Below, piece after piece: positions 8,460 to 15,331 of a stretch of DNA of 33,515 nucleotides. Both the position numbers and the translations under genes were made by a program. The DNA lies in the NCBI GenBank assembly GCA_024400195.1, contig JAKSNC010000024.1, positions 1-33,515 on the forward strand, written 5' to 3'. Source of the DNA: Bacteroidales bacterium. GTDB taxonomy: Bacteria > Bacteroidota > Bacteroidia > Bacteroidales > F082. Within the stretch, counting starts at the first letter, position 1; the number at the start of each line of letters is the position of its first letter. Under the pieces are notes generated by a model. That model saw nothing but the letters and a program-made list of their open reading frames with translations, ran no database searches and was not told the DNA's origin.

Positions 8460-10127
8460 ATGGCCGGAGCAAAAGAAACACCGAGGCAGAAGATGATAGG
8501 TATGATGTACCTTGTGCTTACTGCCTTGTTAGCCCTTAACGTCTCTGTGGATATTCTTGATGCCTTTGCAAACCTTAATGATGGCATGGAAATTTCCAAT
8601 GTATCCATTTCCAAAAAAATCGCGGAATACTATTCTGAGTTTAAAGGAGTATGCGATAACAAAGGTGAAAGTGCCGCCGAATATTGGGAAAAGGCAGAGA
8701 AAGTCCGCGAAATGACAGACGAGATAATCAATTATATTGAGAAAGACGTCAAAATGCCACTTGTTTGCAGGACGGAAAATATTACAGAAGAAGAATTCCT
8801 TGATGCAAAACGCGAAGAGGCCCTCATGAGGGATATTTCTGTTTTGACAGGTAGAAGATTATCGTACCTTCTTGACCTTAAAAATGTCAAGGCCAAGGAC
8901 AAATATGACGAGCCTACTAACTTTTTTATTAATGAGAAAAAAGCGTACGAACTTGCCAATAAATTGGACATCTATCGTAGTAGCATAATAGAGATGCTGA
9001 GTGAGTATTATCCAAACTATGCCGAAAAAAACAAGGCTCTCAATATTCATTCTGCTAAATATGAAGATGCAAATGGCTTAGACCAAGATTGGGAGAATCA
9101 TAATTTCTATCACATGATCCTCGCTGCTGATATAGCTAATCTCAACAGAATCATAAACGAAATACAGTCCTTCGAATATGATGTTATTGATGATATATGG
9201 GACAGAATCGGTGCCAGCGATTATAAGTTCAACTCACTTCAGGCTCGCGTTATTGCAAAAAGTACTTATGTTCTTCAAGGTTCCAACTATGAAGCCGAGG
9301 TCTTTGTGGCAGCCAACGATACGACAAACCAGTTTGATGTAAAATACGTGCATGGCACTTCCTCTGTAGCCAATGTGTCTGATGACAAAATGAAACAAGC
9401 ACAGAGTGTCGGCGGTGTTGTGAAACTGTCATTCCCTGCCGTTGGAAACGGTGTTCAAAACTATTGCGGATATATCAATATGCCGGATCCTGAAACCGGT
9501 GAATCTGTAAAATATCCGTTTAACGCTTCTTATACGGTGGCTCCTCCGTCAGTGACTATCGCCCCTACACAAATGATGATTTTATATCAAGGTCTTAAGA
9601 ACCCTATCTCTGTGTCTTCACCGGGATTGGCAGCCAATCAGATAGAGGTGTCTGTATCTGTCGGAACTATTGAAAAGACATCTGACGGCAATTATTTAGT
9701 TAGCGTTCCATCAGGACAAAATATTGCGGTGGTTTCGGCTTATGCCAATGTTGATGGCAAAAGGACGATGCTTGGCAGCTACGAGTTTAAAATCAAACGT
9801 GTTCCCAATCCGCAGGCTACTATAGCTGGTTCTGTTGGCGGTAAAATAGATAAGAGTACGCTTCTTGCTGCCGGCGGTATAATTCCGGATATGGGCGACT
9901 TTGAATTTGGTGACTATCACTTCACAATTACGTCATATCAATGCAACACCATAGTTAATGGTGACTATAAGCCCAGTGGTACCATTAACGGCGGACAATT
10001 CAAAGGTGAAGTGTTGAATATTATAAATAAGGCCAAACGAGGCGATAAACTGATGTTCGAAAATATTCAGGCTAAAGGTCCCGATGGTAATACTCGTTCA
10101 TTAAACTCTATAATTATCGAAATTTAG
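8460..10127 (+). CDS. gldM: T9SS motor protein GldM/PorM
   Basis: A 555-residue protein with one N-terminal transmembrane helix (about 13-34, MIGMMYLVLTALLALNVS) and a large periplasmic region. Family structures show this region as four domains extending across the periplasm to contact the GldK/GldN ring. The N-terminus AGAKETPRQKMIGMMYLVLT is the GldM hallmark. The middle (about 60-270) is helical and the remainder beta-rich, matching the D1-D4 architecture. It couples the GldL motor to the ring. The stop is only five bases before the gldN ATG, so translation is probably coupled. Length is slightly above the 515-520 residues usual for the family. Confidence 0.95.
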   Translation: MAGAKETPRQKMIGMMYLVLTALLALNVSVDILDAFANLNDGMEISNVSISKKIAEYYSEFKGVCDNKGESAAEYWEKAEKVREMTDEIINYIEKDVKMPLVCRTENITEEEFLDAKREEALMRDISVLTGRRLSYLLDLKNVKAKDKYDEPTNFFINEKKAYELANKLDIYRSSIIEMLSEYYPNYAEKNKALNIHSAKYEDANGLDQDWENHNFYHMILAADIANLNRIINEIQSFEYDVIDDIWDRIGASDYKFNSLQARVIAKSTYVLQGSNYEAEVFVAANDTTNQFDVKYVHGTSSVANVSDDKMKQAQSVGGVVKLSFPAVGNGVQNYCGYINMPDPETGESVKYPFNASYTVAPPSVTIAPTQMMILYQGLKNPISVSSPGLAANQIEVSVSVGTIEKTSDGNYLVSVPSGQNIAVVSAYANVDGKRTMLGSYEFKIKRVPNPQATIAGSVGGKIDKSTLLAAGGIIPDMGDFEFGDYHFTITSYQCNTIVNGDYKPSGTINGGQFKGEVLNIINKAKRGDKLMFENIQAKGPDGNTRSLNSIIIEI

Positions 10128-10132
10128 TAAAA

Positions 10133-10987
10133 ATGAGAAAATTAGTTGTTTTTGGTTGCCTTATACTTGTCTTTTGTGGTTTTAATATCACGTCTTCAGC
10201 TCAGACAATGGAAACTCCTACGTATGTCAACGGTCTCGTCGTTGATAATGCCACAGGTATGAAGCGTCCGGTTCCTTATGCACCACTACGAGAAGCCGAC
10301 ATAATGTGGAAGAAGAGGATTTGGCGCGAAGTGGATTTTCGTCAGAAGATGAATCAGGGGTTTTATTATCCGATTATAGCACACGAGAATTGGAGAAATT
10401 TCATAACCGTGGTGTGTGAAGCTTTAGAGGAAGGCAGGCTCGCGGCATACGAATATGAGGATACAGACGAGTTTCTTAATGAAATTTCGTTTGACCAATT
10501 TGTCGCAAAGCAATCAGATACATCTTATAAAACTTTAAGACGTTCAGTCCCTCCGTACGACGAATATGATACAATAATCGTAAAGCAGTTTGAACCATCT
10601 CAGGTTATGCGTCTTCGTATTAAAGAAGATTGGTACTTCGACAAACAGCGTTCACAACTCTTGGTGAAAATCATTGCTATTTGTCCTGTGATGATGAAAG
10701 AACTTGAAAGCGGCGACAAGGCTCCACAACCTCTATTCTGGATTCCTTACGAAAGTGCCCGCGAAGTGTTCGCACAAGCTCCTTTCTTTAACCGTTCAAA
10801 TTCTGCAGCACAACTGAGTTATGACGAAGTGTTCTGTAACCGTATATTCGACAGTTATATCTACAAAGAGGAAAATATTTACGACCGCCCAATCCAATCA
10901 TACGCTACAGGAATAGATGCCTTGCTTGAATCGGATCGCATTAAACAAAACCTCATGGATTTTGAACAAAGCCTTTGGCAATACTAA
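10133..10987 (+). CDS. gldN: T9SS ring protein GldN/PorN
   Basis: A 284-residue periplasmic protein with a signal peptide (MRKLVVFGCLILVFCGFN, cleaved near SSAQ at about residue 24). The sequence after cleavage fits the GldN/PorN family: PYAPLREADIMWKKRIWREVDFRQKMN-type spacing with many charged and aromatic residues, and LFWIPYESARE in the second half. GldN associates with lipoprotein GldK to build the periplasmic ring of the T9SS. It is the last gene of the gldKLMN cluster. A strong Rho-independent terminator begins 18 bases after its stop, marking the operon end. Confidence 0.94.
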   Translation: MRKLVVFGCLILVFCGFNITSSAQTMETPTYVNGLVVDNATGMKRPVPYAPLREADIMWKKRIWREVDFRQKMNQGFYYPIIAHENWRNFITVVCEALEEGRLAAYEYEDTDEFLNEISFDQFVAKQSDTSYKTLRRSVPPYDEYDTIIVKQFEPSQVMRLRIKEDWYFDKQRSQLLVKIIAICPVMMKELESGDKAPQPLFWIPYESAREVFAQAPFFNRSNSAAQLSYDEVFCNRIFDSYIYKEENIYDRPIQSYATGIDALLESDRIKQNLMDFEQSLWQY

Positions 10988-11005
10988 TTTTTATAACCAA
11001 CTTAT

Positions 11006-11036
11006 AAAAGTCCGACTTCGTGCCGGACTTTTTTTG
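11006..11036 (+). terminator. Rho-independent terminator after gldN
   Basis: Stem AAAGTCCG (11007-11014) pairs perfectly with CGGACTTT (11024-11031) around a nine-base loop and runs into a T tract (11029-11035). It ends the T9SS operon. The T tract leads directly into the likely recG -7 box. Confidence 0.85.
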
Positions 11037-11044
11037 TATCTTTA
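11037..11044 (+). promoter_or_regulatory. Probable -7 box for recG
   Basis: TATCTTTA matches TAnnTTTG at all but the final base. It starts at the end of the terminator T tract and lies 17 bases before ATG 11062, giving a leader of roughly a dozen bases. Confidence 0.45.
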
Positions 11045-11061
11045 CATCTCATCATTTGCAA

Positions 11062-13164
11062 ATGGTCGATATTCTTTCAACAAAAATAGAGTATTTAAAG
11101 GGCATCGGCTCGAAACGTGCCGAACTTCTAAATAAAGAACTCGGAATAGTTACCTTCGGCGATATGCTCGAATATTATCCGTTCAGATATATCGACAAAA
11201 GTAGGATACACAAAGTCAGTGAAATATGCGACGACACGGTCTATTACCAACTCATCGGTACAATATCAAATCTACAGTCGTTCGGAAGTCCGAGGACAAC
11301 CCGTATGACTGCCGTTTTCAGCGATGAGACCGGTAGCATCGAACTTATCTGGTTTAAAGGTTTCAAATGGATAAAAGACAAGTTCGTGAGAGGCAAGAAA
11401 TATCTCGTCTTCGGCAAAGCCAATATCTTCAATAACCGTTTTAACTTCACTCATCCCGATATTGAGGAATACGACCCTAACAGCACTTTGTCGGGCGAGA
11501 CTCTGCAAGGCGTTTACAACGTCACCGAAACACTTAAAAATCACGGTCTCGGTACAAAACAGATTGCCAAAATAATGAAGACGCTTGTGCTTCAGACAAG
11601 GGACGTCATTCCTGAAAACCTGCCTTCCGAACTTGTAAAAAAAGATAATCTCGTTTCAAGAAGAGAGGCACTCTATAAAATTCATCTTCCGTCAAACGCC
11701 AACGATATTGAGAAAGCAACATTAAGGCTCAAATATGAAGAACATTTTTTCTTTCAGATGAGAATGCTGCTTAGTAAGAGAAGTCGCGAACAAAATATGA
11801 AAAGCGTCGTATTTCCGGTCGTTGGGGAACTTTTTAATACTTTCTATGAGAAATATCTTCCTTTTCCGCTCACGAACGCTCAGAAGCGCGTTATAAGGGA
11901 AATACGCGCCGATTTGAAGACCGGCAGCCAGATGAACAGACTTCTTCAAGGTGATGTCGGCAGTGGAAAAACCATCGTCGCCCTGATGATTATGTTGCTC
12001 GCGATAGATAACGGCTATCAGGCCGCCTTGATGGCTCCTACTGAGATTTTGGCGACGCAACATTACGAGACGCTGTCTAAACAACTTGCCGATATGCCGG
12101 TTAAAGTGGCTCTGTTGACCGGTTCTACGAAACAGAAGGATAGAAAACAGATTTTTTCAGATCTTGCCGACGGGACTTTGAATATTCTCATCGGTACGCA
12201 TGCGCTTATCGAAAACGACGTCGTGTTTAAGAAACTCGGCCTCTGCATCGTTGACGAACAACATCGTTTCGGTGTTGCACAACGCGCCAAATTCTGGGAG
12301 AAGACGCCGTATCCGCCCCATACTCTCGTGATGACGGCCACACCGATACCGAGAACGCTTGCAATGACGCAGTTCGGCGACCTTGATGTATCAATTATCG
12401 ATGAGCTTCCACCCGGCAGAAAGCCCGTCAAGACAATCCACGCGTATATGGAACAGCGGCTCAGCATCATCAGCTTTATGAAACGCCAGATTGCCGAAGG
12501 ACGTCAGATTTATGTTGTGTATCCGCTGATAAAGGAGTCGGAAAAGATGGATTTGATAAATCTGAAAGAAGGTTATGAAGCTTTGTTGCGCGATTTTCCG
12601 GAACCAGAATACAGGATTTGCGTTGTTCACGGCCAGCTTAGTGCCGACGATAAGGATTTTGAAATGCGTCGCTTCGTGCGCAACCAAGCACACATCATGG
12701 TAGCCACAACAGTCATAGAAGTAGGTGTTAACGTGCCGAATGCCTCAGTCATGATAATAGAAAACGCTAACCGTTTTGGACTCTCACAGCTTCATCAGCT
12801 TCGCGGAAGAGTCGGGCGCGGAGCTGACCAGTCGTATTGTATTTTGGTTACAGACCATAAGATTTCCAACGACGGAAAAAGAAGAATGGACGCAATGGTG
12901 GCTACAAACGACGGATTCGCGATTGCTGAAGAAGACTTGAAATTGCGCGGCCCGGGAGAGACTCAGGGGACGAGACAATCAGGACAGATTGAGATGAAAA
13001 TCGGCGATTTGACCGTTGATGAACCGATTATAAGGCAGGTGAGATACCGCGTGAACGAGATTCTGAACGATGACGCAACGCTTTCTAAACCGGAAAACGC
13101 CAATATGAAGACGTATTTTTATACGCGCTACGCAAAGACTTTCGACTGGGGAAAAATAGGATGA
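11062..13164 (+). CDS. recG: ATP-dependent DNA helicase RecG
   Basis: Superfamily 2 helicase of 700 residues that regresses stalled replication forks and processes Holliday junctions. An N-terminal wedge/OB domain (about 1-260, with YLKGIGSKRAELL near the start) is followed by the helicase core: motif Q/TNAQ at about 271-274, Walker A GDVGSGKT (297-304), TAPTEILA-type motif Ia (326-331), DEQH box (398-401) followed by RFGV, motif III TATPIPRT, and the C-terminal HQLRGRVGRG motif VI. ATG 11062 was chosen. An in-frame GTG at 11020 lies inside the upstream terminator hairpin and would add 14 residues with no family counterpart. Length agrees with the family. It is followed by an intergenic repeat array and the convergent rsmD operon. 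Confidence 0.97.
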   Translation: MVDILSTKIEYLKGIGSKRAELLNKELGIVTFGDMLEYYPFRYIDKSRIHKVSEICDDTVYYQLIGTISNLQSFGSPRTTRMTAVFSDETGSIELIWFKGFKWIKDKFVRGKKYLVFGKANIFNNRFNFTHPDIEEYDPNSTLSGETLQGVYNVTETLKNHGLGTKQIAKIMKTLVLQTRDVIPENLPSELVKKDNLVSRREALYKIHLPSNANDIEKATLRLKYEEHFFFQMRMLLSKRSREQNMKSVVFPVVGELFNTFYEKYLPFPLTNAQKRVIREIRADLKTGSQMNRLLQGDVGSGKTIVALMIMLLAIDNGYQAALMAPTEILATQHYETLSKQLADMPVKVALLTGSTKQKDRKQIFSDLADGTLNILIGTHALIENDVVFKKLGLCIVDEQHRFGVAQRAKFWEKTPYPPHTLVMTATPIPRTLAMTQFGDLDVSIIDELPPGRKPVKTIHAYMEQRLSIISFMKRQIAEGRQIYVVYPLIKESEKMDLINLKEGYEALLRDFPEPEYRICVVHGQLSADDKDFEMRRFVRNQAHIMVATTVIEVGVNVPNASVMIIENANRFGLSQLHQLRGRVGRGADQSYCILVTDHKISNDGKRRMDAMVATNDGFAIAEEDLKLRGPGETQGTRQSGQIEMKIGDLTVDEPIIRQVRYRVNEILNDDATLSKPENANMKTYFYTRYAKTFDWGKIG

Positions 13165-13170
13165 AAATGT

Positions 13171-13258
13171 TTGACGATTAGACAATTAGACGTTTTGACA
13201 TTTTGACGATTAGACATTTTGACAATAGTCCAATAGTCAAATAGTCCAACAGTCTGAC
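13171..13258. repeat. 8-bp-period repeat array with inverted halves (array 1)
   Basis: Seven GAC triplets occur exactly every 8 bases (13173, 13181, 13189, 13197, 13205, 13213, 13221), then four GTC triplets every 8 bases (13228, 13236, 13244, 13252). Left units read GATTAGAC, AATTAGAC, GTTTTGAC or ATTTTGAC. Right units read GTCCAATA or GTCAAATA, which are largely the reverse complement of the left type. The array fills the spacer between the 3' ends of recG and rsmD. A related array lies near 26.5 kb. It has no spacer/repeat structure like CRISPR and no coding potential. Confidence 0.85.
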
Positions 13259-13266
13259 CATCATCT

Positions 13267-13800
13267 TCAGTTTGCGAAGAACGTAAAATTGACTTTCCCG
13301 TATTTTCTGTGTTCTTTGAAATGAGGATGAGCCGAGAAGTCGTGCCGTTTGTCGTGCTCAAGGATGAAAAGTCCGTCGGTGTTGAGGAGCCCGTTTTTGA
13401 ATACGAGATCGATGATTGTTTCGTAATCTTCGTTTTCGTAAGGCGGGTCAGCGAAGATGACATCATATTTGGCCTTGTGTGAATTGAGAAATCTCAAGAC
13501 GTCGGCATTTATCACCATCAATTCCTTCATGTTTAGTTTGGCTGCCGTCTCGCGAATAAAACGCACGCAGCCGTTGTCTTTATCGACGGCAGTAACAGCG
13601 ACGCAGCCACGGGAGACGAGTTCGTACGATATGTTGCCGGTTCCGCTGAAAAGGTCAAGTGCGCGTGATTCCTCAAAGTCAATATTGTTTTCGAGAATGT
13701 TGAAAAGGCTCTCTTTAGCCATATCTGTTGTCGGTCTGACTGGCAGGTTTGTCGGTGCGTTGATTTGCCGGCGTTGATATTTTCCTCTGATTATTCTCAT
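13267..13800 (-). CDS. rsmD: 16S rRNA (guanine(966)-N(2))-methyltransferase RsmD
   Basis: A 177-residue Rossmann-fold SAM-dependent methyltransferase that methylates G966 of 16S rRNA during 30S assembly. Visible motifs: N-terminal MRIIRGKYQRRQINAP and VRPTTDMAKESLFNIL (21-36), the SAM-binding DLFSGTGN (49-56), AVDKD (71-75) and the catalytic DPPY (118-121). Length and motif order are standard for the family. Its ATG overlaps the stop of the upstream DUF3822 gene by four bases, a pairing often seen in Bacteroidota. The 3' end abuts the 8-bp-period array that separates it from recG. Confidence 0.95.
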   Translation of the reverse strand: MRIIRGKYQRRQINAPTNLPVRPTTDMAKESLFNILENNIDFEESRALDLFSGTGNISYELVSRGCVAVTAVDKDNGCVRFIRETAAKLNMKELMVINADVLRFLNSHKAKYDVIFADPPYENEDYETIIDLVFKNGLLNTDGLFILEHDKRHDFSAHPHFKEHRKYGKVNFTFFAN

Positions 13801-14564
13801 ATCAAAGAATTAAAAAGTGTGAAATTGTAATAAAAAGGTGTTTCTTCAATATCTTGCGCGAGTTTTGTTTTTGAGTCTTTTCTGAAAAATCGGATGTCGC
13901 GAATATAACGTGAGCAAAGTTCTACGATTTGTGATTTTTCATCAATCAGACCGGCAAAATAAAGAGGTGTCGTTTCGCCGTCAAGGTGAAGTCGTTCCAT
14001 CGCAAACAAAAGGAAGTATGCAAAATCTTCTTTTGTTTTAAAATGGAAGATATTGTGCATCAATAAAATATTACCTTTTGCAGCAACCATTTCAAAATGT
14101 TCGTCATGAACGTCAACGGCTATTTGTGCTGTAATGCTTTCGCGAAATCTGTTCATCACGGCTCCGATGAAGACTGTCGAAATGTGTTTGATTTCAATAT
14201 TCGCATTGAGGTTCGATATTTCGTTCAGTTGTTCAAAAGGAACGGCAAAGATGTTGACGGCGTTAACGGCATTGACATCTTCTGTAAGAATCTGCATTTC
14301 GTTGCCGAGTCCGAGGAAGTCGAGATATTGTCTTTTTTTTGAGTCTTCGTAGAACTGTTCCGGCACGATGGTGCTTTCATCGTTATCAATGATGGCGATA
14401 ACTTTCTGAAAATCAGTCGTATCAATGTTTAGTTCCTTGATTTTTGCGAGAGAGCGAATTGTGCCGACTTTTGTGAAAGCCGCTGTTTCGACGTTCTTGA
14501 TGGCGAAAGAAAAACCATCCAATGAGCATTGGATGGTCAATATACAATTCTTATAAAAGTCCAT
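13797..14564 (-). CDS. DUF3822 family protein, possible actin-like (ASKHA/PilM-like) fold
   Basis: A 255-residue protein with no signal peptide or membrane helix. Its position directly upstream of rsmD with a four-base overlap, and its N-terminus ILTIQCSLDGFSFAI, match the DUF3822 family of Bacteroidota. Function is unknown. Two stretches resemble the actin-like fold of pilus/secretion proteins PilM and GspL: the opening hairpin LTIQCSLDGFSFAIKN (9-24), and AQIAVDVHDEHFEMVAAKGN (146-165) followed by a helix and TPLYFAGLID (199-208). The fold suggestion is inference from pattern only, and a canonical ATP-binding DxGxxxT loop is not evident. The gene upstream encodes a pseudopilin-like membrane protein and shares one base with this ORF, which makes the comparison more interesting. 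Confidence 0.75.
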   Translation of the reverse strand: MDFYKNCILTIQCSLDGFSFAIKNVETAAFTKVGTIRSLAKIKELNIDTTDFQKVIAIIDNDESTIVPEQFYEDSKKRQYLDFLGLGNEMQILTEDVNAVNAVNIFAVPFEQLNEISNLNANIEIKHISTVFIGAVMNRFRESITAQIAVDVHDEHFEMVAAKGNILLMHNIFHFKTKEDFAYFLLFAMERLHLDGETTPLYFAGLIDEKSQIVELCSRYIRDIRFFRKDSKTKLAQDIEETPFYYNFTLFNSLI

Positions 14565-15166
14565 TATTCCCAGTTACCAGCGTCGGAAGCCTCGGTCATG
14601 GAACCGAATTTAAGACCGGCGTATTTGTTTATGTCCTCTTGTTGTTTTGCGAGATTGCGTATTCTCTGTTCGTCAAGTCCGTAGAGGTATGTGTTGTAAG
14701 GAGCCTTCACTTCGACGACAGCGACTTTAAGACCGCCGCGAGTGATGAATCCGGCGTTGATGTCAAACTTTTCGTTATTGGAGAACGGGATTCTTGCGAA
14801 ATCCGTTGTTGTGAAGTTCTTGTTATACACTCTGATGGAGTCGATGACAGGTTTCATACCGATGGTATCGATAATGTTTTTGGTAAATGTGGTGTCGTTT
14901 GCATCGTGGACGATCTTAACGATAGCGATTTGCTCGTTGTCAATGTAGTTGACGAGTGAGTCGAAATCGGCGGTATATCTGCCGTAGCGGGTTTTGAAGA
15001 ACGTTTCTGCAAGGCGGATGTCTTTAAGCTTTGCAACCACAACTGCTTCGCGGTCTTTGCATTTGTTTGTAAATTGGACGGGTTGTCTGAGGCCGTTAAA
15101 CACCATATAGGCAAGGAACAGGGCCACGATGACTAATGCGGTGTTGATGATTTTCTGGTTTTTCAT
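14564..15166 (-). CDS. Small membrane-anchored protein, pseudopilin-like N-terminal region, unknown function
   Basis: A 200-residue protein with one N-terminal hydrophobic helix (about 7-26) and a soluble, presumably periplasmic domain. Just after the helix, residues 38-74 (DREAVVVAKLKDIRLAETFF, then YGRYTADFDSLVNYI) follow the pattern of the helix and turn after the N-terminus of type II secretion pseudopilins: a run of alanine/leucine heptads, then a [F/Y]xxxxGxY...L turn. A prepilin peptidase site (G/F with Glu at +5) is not evident, so it is not a classical pilin. It is the first gene of the DUF3822-rsmD operon, overlapping the DUF3822 start by one base, and has a consensus promoter. No function is recognised; the pilin resemblance is inference. 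Confidence 0.7.
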   Translation of the reverse strand: MKNQKIINTALVIVALFLAYMVFNGLRQPVQFTNKCKDREAVVVAKLKDIRLAETFFKTRYGRYTADFDSLVNYIDNEQIAIVKIVHDANDTTFTKNIIDTIGMKPVIDSIRVYNKNFTTTDFARIPFSNNEKFDINAGFITRGGLKVAVVEVKAPYNTYLYGLDEQRIRNLAKQQEDINKYAGLKFGSMTEASDAGNWE

Positions 15167-15185
15167 GTTTTGATAATTTGAAGTG

Positions 15186-15193
15186 CAAAGTTA
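15186..15193 (-). promoter_or_regulatory. -7 box for the pseudopilin-like/DUF3822/rsmD operon
   Basis: On the minus strand this reads TAACTTTG, a perfect TAnnTTTG match, 20 bases before ATG 15166. No TTG stands at the expected -33 distance. Confidence 0.6.
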
Positions 15194-15221
15194 CAAAAAA
15201 TACCAAACGATTTATTTTATG

Positions 15222-15238
15222 AGAATAATTTTTATTCT
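15222..15238. other. Small AT-rich inverted repeat in divergent spacer
   Basis: AGAATAA (15222-15228) and TTATTCT (15232-15238) are perfect reverse complements with a three-base loop, between the divergent promoters of the pseudopilin-like gene and the fucosidase. It could be an operator or a chance AT palindrome. The rest of the 165-base spacer shows nothing else recognisable. Confidence 0.3.
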
Positions 15239-15319
15239 GATTCATCTAATAACTTATAAAACCCACCTATAATTTGTAGAACTAATGAGCTTAATAGTTT
15301 CACAAGCCATTGTTTTTGC

Positions 15320-15327
15320 TACATTTG
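15320..15327 (+). promoter_or_regulatory. -7 box for the fucosidase gene, almost touching the ATG
   Basis: TACATTTG is a perfect TAnnTTTG match and ends only four bases before the ATG at 15332. The transcript should therefore start at or next to the start codon. Confidence 0.6.
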
Positions 15328-15331
15328 CACC

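Noticed and set aside
11020-11061. GTG start 14 codons upstream for recG
   Set aside because: It lies inside the gldN terminator hairpin and before the likely transcription start; ATG 11062 gives the family N-terminus.
13171-13258. CRISPR array
   Set aside because: The units are 8 bases with no unique spacers and no cas genes nearby.
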